Shown piece by piece: positions 1-7,145 of a stretch of 60,549 bases of DNA. Each line of letters begins with the position of its first letter. Position 1 is the stretch's first letter. Both the position numbers and the translations under genes were made by a program. The stretch spans positions 149,960 through 210,508 of the forward strand of contig PLZD01000058.1 in the NCBI GenBank assembly GCA_003151975.1, in the 5' to 3' direction. The stretch is from Elusimicrobiota bacterium (lineage in GTDB: Bacteria > Elusimicrobiota > Elusimicrobia > UBA1565 > UBA9628). The notes beneath the pieces were generated by a model. The model did not search any database. It was not told the origin of the DNA and saw nothing but the letters and a program-made list of their open reading frames with translations.

Positions 1-477
1 GGCGAGTGCAAATCCTTCGAGGAGAAGGCTTTGGCGGGCACGATCGAAGTGGAGTGGAATCCGCAAGGCACTCTGGCCGAGCGCATCCGCGCCGGCGGCG
101 CCGGCATCGGCGGGTTCTTCACGCCGACGGGCTACGGCACGAAGGTGTCCGAGGGCAAGGAGACGCGCCAGATCGACGGCCGCTGGTATGTCTTCGAAAA
201 GCCGCTCAAGGCCGACTTCGCCTTGATTCGCGCGCACAAGGGCGACTCGCTGGGTAATTTGCAGTACCGAAAGACCGCGCGCAATTTCAACCAGGCGATG
301 GCGACCGCGGGCATCGTCGTGATCGCCGAAGTCGAGAAGCTCGTGCCGGTCGGCTCTATCGAGCCGGACTCGGTCCACACGCCCGGCGTCTACATCGACA
401 TGATTTTCCAGGGCCGCTCCTACGTCAAGCCCATCGAGAAGCTCACCGTGCGCAAGCGCGAGCCGGCCAAGGCTTAA
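1..477 (+). CDS. scoA: 3-oxoacid CoA-transferase subunit A (5' truncated)
   Basis: Alpha subunit of a succinyl-CoA:3-ketoacid (or acetate:acetoacetyl) CoA-transferase, which moves CoA between an acyl-CoA and a 3-oxoacid during ketone-body or short-chain acid use. The reading frame is open from base 1 and continues family sequence ([19 protein letters not shown]), so the gene starts outside the window; the TTG at 31 is not its start. The region around '[20 protein letters not shown]' and the following 'TPTGYGT' are typical of the family. It stops at 475-477, one base before the ATG of the beta subunit, so the two are translationally coupled. The substrate (succinyl-CoA, acetate or other) cannot be told from sequence alone. 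Confidence 0.93.
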   Translation, partial: GECKSFEEKALAGTIEVEWNPQGTLAERIRAGGAGIGGFFTPTGYGTKVSEGKETRQIDGRWYVFEKPLKADFALIRAHKGDSLGNLQYRKTARNFNQAMATAGIVVIAEVEKLVPVGSIEPDSVHTPGVYIDMIFQGRSYVKPIEKLTVRKREPAKA

Positions 478-478
478 C

Positions 479-1144
479 ATGGCCAAGGACATGGACAAGC
501 GCTTCACCATCGCCAAACAGGCCGCGCGCCAGCTCAAGGACGGTGACTACGTGAACCTCGGCATCGGCGTTCCCACCCTCGTTCCGAACTATTTGCCGGA
601 AGGCATAGAGATCGTCCTGCACACCGAAAACGGCATGCTCGGCTACGGGCCTTATCCGTTCGAGGGCGACGAAGATCCCGATCTCATCAACGCCGGCAAG
701 GAAACCATCACGGAGCTTCCCGGCTGCAGCTACTTCGGCTCGCACGACTCGTTTGCGATCGTGCGCGGCGGCCACCTCGACGCGACCATCCTCGGCGCGA
801 TGGAAGTCTCCGAAAAAGGCGACCTGGCCAACTGGATGATCCCGGGCAAGAAGGTCAAAGGCATGGGCGGCGCGATGGACATGGTCGCCGGCGCCAAGCG
901 CGTGATCGTGGCCATGGAGCACACGACCAAGGAAGGAAAATCTAAGATCTTGAAGGAATGCACCTTGCCGCTGACCGGCAAGGGCGTCGTCTCGTGCATC
1001 ATCACCGAGCTCGCCGTTTTCGACGTATTAAAGGAAGGCCTGCTGCTCCGGGAGCTGGCCGCCGGCACTCCCCTCGACGCGCTTAAGAAATTCACCGAAG
1101 CGTCCTTCAAAGTCGCGCCCGACTTGCGCGCCTTTCAGCCTTAA
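479..1144 (+). CDS. scoB: 3-oxoacid CoA-transferase subunit B
   Basis: Beta subunit (221 aa) of the same CoA-transferase. It carries the catalytic glutamate in the HTENGMLG motif (about residue 49), the residue that forms the glutamyl-CoA thioester in this family, and the early [10 protein letters not shown] segment. The length is usual for a free-standing beta subunit. The start ATG lies one base after the alpha-subunit stop. Together with the glyoxylate-shunt enzyme near the right end it suggests use of acetoacetate or acetate, but the two loci are far apart and the link is inference. Confidence 0.95.
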   Translation: MAKDMDKRFTIAKQAARQLKDGDYVNLGIGVPTLVPNYLPEGIEIVLHTENGMLGYGPYPFEGDEDPDLINAGKETITELPGCSYFGSHDSFAIVRGGHLDATILGAMEVSEKGDLANWMIPGKKVKGMGGAMDMVAGAKRVIVAMEHTTKEGKSKILKECTLPLTGKGVVSCIITELAVFDVLKEGLLLRELAAGTPLDALKKFTEASFKVAPDLRAFQP

Positions 1145-1178
1145 CACGCCGCGTCTGGCGGTCTTTTCCCAATCCTGC

Positions 1179-1184
1179 TACACT
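1179..1184 (+). promoter_or_regulatory. candidate housekeeping -10 box of the sigma gene
   Basis: TACACT preceded by TG (TGCTACACT, extended -10 form) lies 21 bases before the sigma-factor ATG. No convincing -35 box is seen 16-18 bases upstream. It may give basal transcription beside the ECF-like motif at 1187-1214. Confidence 0.4.
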
Positions 1185-1186
1185 TA

Positions 1187-1214
1187 GGGAACCTTTTTCA
1201 AATTTATGGTGTCC
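1187..1214 (+). promoter_or_regulatory. ECF-type promoter motif upstream of / in the start of the sigma gene
   Basis: GGGAAC at 1187-1192 and GTGTCC at 1209-1214 are 16 bases apart and resemble the GGAAC / GTC elements of ECF sigma promoters. The same pair occurs at 3063-3089 and 4632-4658. Here the -10 part overlaps the first codons, so a transcript from it would begin near 1221, where an in-frame GTG could serve as a leaderless start. This site is the weakest of the three because of that overlap. Confidence 0.4.
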
Positions 1215-1751
1215 AAACCAGTGTCGGAAAGCGAGTTCCTCGAGAAGCACGCGCCGCTCGTTTACAACTTGGCGCTGCGTCTCGTGGGCAACGCCCACGA
1301 CGCGGAAGACTTGGCGCAGGACGCGCTCCTTCGAGCGCTGAAGGCCCTGCCCAACTTCCGCGGCGAGTCCGCGCTTTCGACCTGGGTGTACCGCATCACG
1401 GTCAACACCTGGAAGAACCGGGTCCGCTCGGAGAAGCGGCGCGGTCTTTGGAAGATGGTCCCTCTGAGCCTTTTTAAAGGCGATGACGAAGACGAAGAGC
1501 CCAACTTCAAGGACGGCGAGCCGCCGCTCGACACGGGCCTCGAGAAGGATGAGAAAGGAGCCATGGTGCAGAAGGCGTTGCTGGAACTCGACGAGGAGAG
1601 CCGCGCGGTCGTAGTCCTGCGCGAGATCGAGGGACAGTCCTACCAGGAGATCGCGTCCGCCCTCGGGATTCCCGAGGGGACGGTCAAATCGCGGTTGTCC
1701 CGGGCTCGCGATACTCTCAAGGAGAAGCTGCAGAAGTTCGTCGTGCCCTGA
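1206..1751 (+). CDS. ECF RNA polymerase sigma factor
   Basis: Sigma-70 family, extracytoplasmic-function group, 181 aa. Region 2 is at about residues 10-75 (NAHDAEDLAQDALLRA, then STWVYRITVN) and region 4 at about 120-178, with the helix-turn-helix SYQEIASALGIPEGTVKSRL. An acidic linker (DDEDEEP) lies between them. It directs polymerase to envelope-response promoters and is held off by the anti-sigma factor, whose ATG overlaps this stop codon by one base (TGATG at 1749-1753). The ATG at 1206 is taken as start; a GTG at 1221 is possible if the ECF-like promoter is used. Confidence 0.95.
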   Translation: MVSKPVSESEFLEKHAPLVYNLALRLVGNAHDAEDLAQDALLRALKALPNFRGESALSTWVYRITVNTWKNRVRSEKRRGLWKMVPLSLFKGDDEDEEPNFKDGEPPLDTGLEKDEKGAMVQKALLELDEESRAVVVLREIEGQSYQEIASALGIPEGTVKSRLSRARDTLKEKLQKFVVP

Positions 1752-3061
1752 TGGACTGTAGAAACTTTAGAGAGCGACTTTCCGAGTTCCTGGACCGCCA
1801 GCTGGCGGCCGCAGACCTTGCCGGCGCCGAGGCGCACGTCTCGGCCTGCCCGGGCTGCCGTTCGGAGTTCGAGGAAATCAAAGGGATTTCGCAGATGGTC
1901 TCCGGCGTCGGGCGCAAGCCCTTGCCGCCGGGCTTCATGCAGAGGCTCGAGCGCCGCAGGCAAGCCGAAGGCCAGCCCGCCGCGACTGAGCGCTCCTTCT
2001 TCCTGCTCCCGCCGGGACTTCCGCGCATCGCGGCCTTCGCGCTCTCATCTTTGGTCGTCATCTTCCTCGTCATGAACCAAACAAAGACGATGATGCAGCC
2101 TCAGCGCACGGAGTCGATCTCGGTCATAAGCCCCACGCAGAATGCTTTCGAGGGCGTCGCGCGACGGGCTGGCGACGGCGCCGGCGGCGCGCTCTCCAGC
2201 GTCGAAGGCGTCGCGGCGGGATCGGCGGGCGAATCGGTGAACGTGCAGACTTTGGACATGCTGAAGAAAGCCGCGGCGGGACAGGCGTCGGATTTCAATC
2301 GCTCGGGGGCCTCGGGTGGCGCGTCGCTCGATCAGGCCGCGAGCCGGACCATGGCCAAAGCCGAGGCCAGCTCGTTTACGAGCACGGGAAAGAAGCTCGC
2401 GCGGGCCCGGGGAGAGCCGGTCGGCGAGAGCAGAGGCGGCCTCGCGGCGATGAACGCGCCCGCGGCACCCGCCGCAGCGGCCGCGCCCCAAGCGCACCAA
2501 TACACGAACGAAGAACTCGCGGCCGCCATCGAATCCGAGAAAGCGAAGATGCGGATCATTCCTCCGAGCTCCGGCCAAAACGGTCTGCAGCTTGCGATGC
2601 TGCGCGCCCAGGGAAGAGGACCTTCCGCCAACTCCGAGCGCGAGTTGCTAGACGGAGCTCCCGAAGCCACGCCGCTGTCAGGCGACACGCCGGCCATGCT
2701 CGGCACCGGCGGCGGCGCCGCCGTCCGCGGCTCGGCGCTCGATGCCAAGGCTCCCCTCGACGAGGCGCCGGGCGTGATCATCCGCTCGGAGGCCGAGCGC
2801 CAAGACCTCTGGCACAAATACCAGATGACCGCCGACGCGCCGAAAGTCGACTACGCGACCCAGATGTTGGCCGTCGTCTTCGCGACGAGCCCCAGCACCG
2901 CGATCTCGATCTCGCGCGTTTCCCCCAACGAGGACCGCATCTCGATCTACTTCCACGAAGTACCGCTCCCGCAAAATGCCGCCGCAGGCTCGTCTCCCAC
3001 CTATCAGTTCCGCGTGATCCCGAAGACCGACAAGCCCGTCGTCTTCGAGAAACTCCCCTAG
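1751..3061 (+). CDS. membrane anti-sigma factor with C-terminal PrcB-like domain
   Basis: Residues 1-45 form a zinc-finger anti-sigma (zf-HC2) domain with the H-x3-C-x2-C signature (HVSACPGC). One membrane helix follows at about residues 88-107 (AAFALSSLVVIFLVMN). The remaining roughly 325 residues are outside the cytoplasm: a Gly/Ala/Ser-rich linker carrying the segment TLDMLKKAAAGQASDFNRSG, and a C-terminal domain of about 75 residues (from APKVDYATQMLAVVF) that resembles PrcB-type C-terminal domains. It should hold the adjacent sigma factor at the membrane until an envelope signal releases it. The long outer part is unusual for the family and may be the sensor. The linker segment recurs in the next gene. 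Confidence 0.85.
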   Translation: MDCRNFRERLSEFLDRQLAAADLAGAEAHVSACPGCRSEFEEIKGISQMVSGVGRKPLPPGFMQRLERRRQAEGQPAATERSFFLLPPGLPRIAAFALSSLVVIFLVMNQTKTMMQPQRTESISVISPTQNAFEGVARRAGDGAGGALSSVEGVAAGSAGESVNVQTLDMLKKAAAGQASDFNRSGASGGASLDQAASRTMAKAEASSFTSTGKKLARARGEPVGESRGGLAAMNAPAAPAAAAAPQAHQYTNEELAAAIESEKAKMRIIPPSSGQNGLQLAMLRAQGRGPSANSERELLDGAPEATPLSGDTPAMLGTGGGAAVRGSALDAKAPLDEAPGVIIRSEAERQDLWHKYQMTADAPKVDYATQMLAVVFATSPSTAISISRVSPNEDRISIYFHEVPLPQNAAAGSSPTYQFRVIPKTDKPVVFEKLP

Positions 3062-3062
3062 C

Positions 3063-3089
3063 GAGAACTTTTTTTCCGCGTGCGTGTCC
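3063..3089 (+). promoter_or_regulatory. ECF-type promoter of the DUF4349 gene
   Basis: GAGAAC (3063-3068) and GTGTCC (3084-3089) are 15 bases apart, the same pair as at the VIT/vWA gene. Transcription would begin near 3096, giving a leader of about 24 bases with a GGGGG ribosome site before the ATG at 3120. Confidence 0.55.
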
Positions 3090-3119
3090 CATGTTGAACG
3101 ATCGCATGGGGGCAACGTC

Positions 3120-4103
3120 ATGAACCAATGGGGAGCCGTGAAGCTGGGAATGGTCGTCGCGACGGCCGGCGCGCTGGGAATACTCGGATCGGGCAAGAAC
3201 TCCGCTCAAACGCACAGCACTCCGAGCTATGCGCTATCCTCCTTCCGGGGATTCCATACCATGCAGGGGATGGTCGCTGGCTCGGCAAACAATCTGGGCG
3301 ACGGGCAAGCAAGCTCCAGCGGCGGACTCGACATGCTCAAGGCCGCGGCTTCGCGCGGCGGCAGCGATTTCAACAGAAGCGGCGCAGCACCCGGTCGTGC
3401 GCTGGTCCCGCAGGGGGCCGTGCGCAAAATCGTGCGCAGCGCGTCGGTGTGCTTCGAGGTCAAGGACCAAAGCAAGGCGCGCGCGCTCGTGCACGGCGTC
3501 GCGATCCGCAATGGGGCGGAGATCTTCTCCGAGGAAAGCGCCGGCAGCGGGGAGAACGAAAGCGGCGTCATCGTCATCCAAGCATCGCCTGACAAGCTCG
3601 ACGCGATCCTAAAAGAACTCGAGCCGCTCGGCCGGGTCGTCTCGAGGTCGGTCGCGTCGGACAATATGAGCGAGGAATACGTCGACTTGAACTCGCGCCT
3701 GCAGAACTTCAGGAAGGTCGAGGCGCGGCTGACCAACCTCATGCAGTTCAAGACCAACAAGCTCTCCGACATACTCGAGCTCGAGCGCGAGCTCGACCGC
3801 GTCGGCGGCGAGATCGAGCAGACCATCGGCCGCATGAAGTACATCGACACGCTGGCGGCGAGCTCGCGCATCACCGTGCGCATGGCTCAGCCCGTCGTCG
3901 TGCAGGCCGAGCAGGCCGCGGCGGCGACCGGCATAATCGCTCAGGTCCGCAATTCGTTCGTGGGCTCGTTCAACACCTTCGTCTCGACGGGGCTGACCTT
4001 GCTCAGCATGACGGGATTCTTGCTCGCGCTCGGGCTGTGGACCTTGCCGGTGGCCGGCGTCATCTGGCTGCTTAAGACCAAGCTCTTCAGCTCGCATCAG
4101 TAA
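3120..4103 (+). CDS. DUF4349 envelope protein
   Basis: Secreted or inner-membrane protein of the DUF4349 family, 327 aa from the ATG at 3120. An upstream in-frame GTG at 3084 lies inside the -10 element of the promoter, and a GGGGG ribosome site precedes 3120, so the later start is preferred. It has an N-terminal signal or anchor (VKLGMVVATAGALGILG). A linker follows with the segment LDMLKAAASRGGSDFNRSGA, nearly the same as in the anti-sigma factor. The DUF4349 domain covers about residues 90-270 and includes a coiled-coil hairpin. A C-terminal membrane helix (TGFLLALGLWTLPVAGVIWLL) ends it. The biochemical role of the family is unknown; the position suggests a target or partner of the sigma/anti-sigma pair. 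Confidence 0.88.
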   Translation: MNQWGAVKLGMVVATAGALGILGSGKNSAQTHSTPSYALSSFRGFHTMQGMVAGSANNLGDGQASSSGGLDMLKAAASRGGSDFNRSGAAPGRALVPQGAVRKIVRSASVCFEVKDQSKARALVHGVAIRNGAEIFSEESAGSGENESGVIVIQASPDKLDAILKELEPLGRVVSRSVASDNMSEEYVDLNSRLQNFRKVEARLTNLMQFKTNKLSDILELERELDRVGGEIEQTIGRMKYIDTLAASSRITVRMAQPVVVQAEQAAAATGIIAQVRNSFVGSFNTFVSTGLTLLSMTGFLLALGLWTLPVAGVIWLLKTKLFSSHQ

Positions 4104-4113
4104 GCAAGACGCG

Positions 4114-4146
4114 AAGAGGCTCCGCGCGCGTGCGCGGGGCCTCTTT
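4114..4146. terminator. bidirectional intrinsic terminator
   Basis: AAGAGGCTCCGCGC (4114-4127) pairs with GCGCGGGGCCTCTT (4132-4145), 14 bp with one G-U pair and a 4-base loop. It has A's before and T's after, between the convergent DUF4349 gene and the lipoprotein gene. Confidence 0.8.
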
Positions 4147-4591
4147 ATTGCAGGATCTGCTCGACCTGCACCGACAGGAAATCGCGCAAGGAGGGCGTCA
4201 TCTGCGTGGCGCTGAGGCTTTGCGAGACGCCGGCGCGGTCCAACACGCACAGCGACCACGCGGGCCCGCCTTCGGGCCTCTGCCAGCGCGAAGTGATGCG
4301 TTGGCCCATGAGCTTCACGTGCGGAATCGTCGCCGCGTCTTCGGTCGCCGGGAGCATGGCGACCAAGCGCTTGGCCAGGATGCGCGAAACCTCAGCGCAC
4401 GCCGCGGCGTCGGCGGCGCTCGCGGAACCTGCGGCCGCGATGCCCTCGATCAAGCCCGCGCCCCCGGGCGCGGGAAACACGCCCGACGCGCGGCCGATCC
4501 AATCGGGATTGCCCTCGAAACGCGGCTTGGGCTTGGGCGCCCCGCAGGCGACGAGGACCGCGCAGAAAAGAACCGGCAAGACGCTCTTCAC
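4145..4591 (-). CDS. putative lipoprotein of unknown function
   Basis: 148 aa from a GTG start at 4591. The N-terminus is a lipoprotein signal (KSVLPVLFCAVLVAC) with lipobox LVAC at about residues 14-17. The mature part includes GNPDWIGRASGVF and an Ala-rich helix followed by CAEVSRILAKRL, a pattern seen in LPP20-like lipoproteins, but this is weak. The frame extends upstream to 4675, but that would run under the divergent VIT/vWA gene and bury the signal peptide, so the GTG is chosen. It is divergent from the VIT/vWA gene and convergent with the DUF4349 gene. Confidence 0.75.
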   Translation of the reverse strand: MKSVLPVLFCAVLVACGAPKPKPRFEGNPDWIGRASGVFPAPGGAGLIEGIAAAGSASAADAAACAEVSRILAKRLVAMLPATEDAATIPHVKLMGQRITSRWQRPEGGPAWSLCVLDRAGVSQSLSATQMTPSLRDFLSVQVEQILQ

Positions 4592-4631
4592 GAGAGTATT
4601 TTGGCAAATTTTCGGCAAAAGCCGCCGGTTC

Positions 4632-4658
4632 GGGAACCTTTCGGGACCCCGCGTGTCG
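4632..4658 (+). promoter_or_regulatory. ECF-type promoter of the VIT/vWA gene
   Basis: GGGAAC (4632-4637) and GTGTCG (4653-4658) are 15 bases apart. The predicted start of transcription near 4665 leaves a leader of about 22 bases with GGAGG at 4676-4680 before the ATG at 4687. Confidence 0.6.
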
Positions 4659-4686
4659 TAATGGCATGACCGCACGGAGGCTCGCC

Positions 4687-7086
4687 ATGCAGACCCGCTC
4701 GCTCGCCAAGTTCAACGTCTTCTGGTCGCTCGTCGTCACGGTGCTCTTCGCCGCGCATCCTGCGAAATCCCAGCAGCTGATCGCCTGGCCCGTGGGCGAA
4801 GTCAACCCGATGCGCATGATCATGCCGGGGTTCCCCATAAGACCTCTGCCTCCGCGCCCGATCCTTCCTCCCACGCCGCATCCGATGCCGATGCCCCAGC
4901 CCATCGCGATCCCGCCGCAGACCACACCGATCACGCTGTCGGGCTATCAGGTGGAAGGCAAGATCGACGACCAAGCCGCCGATCTCACCTACCGCATCAC
5001 CTTCCATAATCCCACGGGCTCGCGCCTGGAGGGCGTGCTGATCGTGCCCATACCAGCCGACACGGTGCTCTCGGGCTTTTCGATGACCGTCGGCGGCAAG
5101 AACATGAAAGGCGAGCTGCTGGAATCCGGGCAGGCGAGCACGATCTACGAGAACATCGTGCGCCAGCTGCGCGATCCCGGGCTGCTCGAACTGGTCGGCG
5201 AGCGGATGTTCCGCGCGCGCGTCTTCCCGATCGAGCCCAACTCGGACGTCGAGGTGCGCCTGAACCTAACGCAGGTCCTGCACAAGAGCGGCGATCTCGT
5301 GAGCCTCACCGTTCCCCTGCGCTCGGCGCAGATGATCCAGGGCGCCTCGGGCCGCGGCAGAATCTCGCTCGACCTGAACACGAGCAAGCCGCTGCGCACG
5401 CTCTACTCGCCCAACTCCGCCGTCGCGATCACTAAGGAATCCGACACGAAGGCAAAGATTACCTACGAGCCGGCGTCGGCCGCGACCGCCGAGGACCTGA
5501 GCCTCTTCTACTCGATCGCGCAGGATCCGCTCGCGGCCGGCCTCTTGACCTTTAAAGAGGAAGGCGAGGACGGCTACTTCATGCTCTCGCTCTCGCCGAA
5601 GACGCAAGTCGATGAAAAGGTCGTCACGCCCAAGGACGTCGTGTTCATCGTGGACCGCTCGGGCTCGATGGAGGACGACGGCAAGATCGAGCAGGCCCGC
5701 GCGGCTCTGACCTACTGCTTGAAGCGCCTGTCGGCGCGCGACCGCTTCGGCATCGTGGATTTTGCCACCGACACCAATTCGTTCGAGGACAAGCTCGTCG
5801 CCGCGACTCCCGAAAACAAGGCGCGCGCCCTCCGCTATGTTGAAAGAATCGAGGCCGCGGGCGGCACCAATATCGAGGGCGGCCTCCAGCAGGGCTTGAA
5901 ACTGCTCAGCCGCGAGGAAGGCCGCGTGCCGATGGTCTTCTTCATGACCGACGGCCTGCCGACCGTCGGCCAGACCGACATCAACGCCTTGCTGACAACC
6001 GCCGCGCAGAGCAACACGGCCCTTCGCTCGCGCTTGTTCACCTTCGGCGTGGGCTCGGACGTCAATACTTTATTCCTCGACAAGCTCGCCGACGAGAACC
6101 GCGGCGCGCACGACTACGTGGCGCACGGCGAGAACATCGAGAATAAAGTCTCGACGCTTTATCAAAAGATCGCCAAGCCCGCGCTGACCGACGTGAAGAT
6201 CGACTGGCAAGGGGTCGACGCGATCTCGGTCTACCCGCGGCCGATCACGGATCTCTTCTACGGCGGCGAGCTCACGCTCATGGGACGCTACAAAGGTCAC
6301 GGCAAGGGCAGCCTCGTCGTCACGGGCCGCGCGGGCGGCAAGGAGGCGCGCTTCGAGTTTCCTGTGGAGCTTCCCGCGAGCGCCGGGCGCGACGCCTTCC
6401 TGCCGCGGCTTTGGGCCAACATGAAGGTCGCCCATGAGCTCGACGCGATCCGCCTCTCGGGCGGCAACGCCCCGCCCGAGGTCGTCGACGAGATCGTGAA
6501 ATTAGCCAAGCGCTACGGCATCGTCACACCTTACACCTCCTACCTGATCACCGAGGAGGGCATGAACCTCCAGAACGCGCACGGCCAGCAGGTCCGCATG
6601 CTGCGCGAGATGGCTAATGAGGCGCAAAACAGCGGCTTCACAGGCGGAGGGGCGGCCTCATTCAGAGCGCAAAAAGCCTCCGGCTTCCTGACCGCGATGT
6701 CGGCCGCGCCCGCGGCTTCGGCATCATTGGACTCGGCCGCCAGCAGAGGGTCGTCACTTAGCGCCGTTCGCGGCGGTGGATTCGAGGCGATGAAAAAGGC
6801 CGAGGTCCAAGTCCGTCAGGACTTCAAGGACGAGGGCAGGACCGTGACCGACACGCGCAGCGTCGCCGGCAAGACCTTCTACCGCCGAGGCTCGTCGTGG
6901 ATCGACGGCGAGTATGAGCTGGCCGACAAGTCGAGCATGACCGTGACCAAGGTCCAGTATCTCAGCGCCGAGTATTTCGAGCTCGTGTCGGCGCACCCGG
7001 GCTTGGGGCGGTATCTCGCCGTCGGCTCGGACCTCACCGTCGTCTTCGAAGGCAAGGCCTACCAGATCGTTCCCGGCGCCCCCTGA
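4687..7086 (+). CDS. secreted VIT and von Willebrand A domain protein
   Basis: 799 aa. The ATG at 4687 is preferred over 4666 because GGAGG precedes it at 4676-4680. A signal peptide ends near AAHPAKSQQ; a Pro/Met-rich stretch follows (about residues 30-80). A VIT (inter-alpha-trypsin inhibitor) domain covers about 85-220 and a vWA domain about 310-480, with an intact metal site (DRSGS in VVFIVDRSGSMEDD). No C-terminal membrane helix is seen, so it is probably periplasmic or surface-bound. Near residues 660-720 it has Ala/Ser-rich segments (SLDSAASRGSS, GGFEAMKKAEV) that resemble the linker motif of the anti-sigma factor. The protein probably binds another protein or surface; no enzyme activity is implied. 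It is the largest member of the proposed ECF regulon. Confidence 0.9.
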   Translation: MQTRSLAKFNVFWSLVVTVLFAAHPAKSQQLIAWPVGEVNPMRMIMPGFPIRPLPPRPILPPTPHPMPMPQPIAIPPQTTPITLSGYQVEGKIDDQAADLTYRITFHNPTGSRLEGVLIVPIPADTVLSGFSMTVGGKNMKGELLESGQASTIYENIVRQLRDPGLLELVGERMFRARVFPIEPNSDVEVRLNLTQVLHKSGDLVSLTVPLRSAQMIQGASGRGRISLDLNTSKPLRTLYSPNSAVAITKESDTKAKITYEPASAATAEDLSLFYSIAQDPLAAGLLTFKEEGEDGYFMLSLSPKTQVDEKVVTPKDVVFIVDRSGSMEDDGKIEQARAALTYCLKRLSARDRFGIVDFATDTNSFEDKLVAATPENKARALRYVERIEAAGGTNIEGGLQQGLKLLSREEGRVPMVFFMTDGLPTVGQTDINALLTTAAQSNTALRSRLFTFGVGSDVNTLFLDKLADENRGAHDYVAHGENIENKVSTLYQKIAKPALTDVKIDWQGVDAISVYPRPITDLFYGGELTLMGRYKGHGKGSLVVTGRAGGKEARFEFPVELPASAGRDAFLPRLWANMKVAHELDAIRLSGGNAPPEVVDEIVKLAKRYGIVTPYTSYLITEEGMNLQNAHGQQVRMLREMANEAQNSGFTGGGAASFRAQKASGFLTAMSAAPAASASLDSAASRGSSLSAVRGGGFEAMKKAEVQVRQDFKDEGRTVTDTRSVAGKTFYRRGSSWIDGEYELADKSSMTVTKVQYLSAEYFELVSAHPGLGRYLAVGSDLTVVFEGKAYQIVPGAP

Positions 7087-7105
7087 CCGTCACGCCGGAT
7101 TCATC

Positions 7106-7145
7106 GCCCGCCCCGCCGCCCACCCGCGACGGGGCGGGCCCTTTT
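7106..7145. terminator. bidirectional intrinsic terminator
   Basis: GCCCGCCCC (7106-7114) pairs perfectly with GGGGCGGGC (7131-7139), followed by CCTTTT. It lies between the convergent genes ending at 7086 and 7144. Confidence 0.8.

Noticed and set aside
3084-3119. GTG start for the DUF4349 protein
   Set aside because: It lies inside the -10 element of the ECF-type promoter; the ATG at 3120 has a ribosome site and gives a proper signal peptide.
4666-4686. ATG at 4666 as start of the VIT/vWA protein
   Set aside because: GGAGG at 4676-4680 serves the ATG at 4687, and the predicted transcript starts near 4665.
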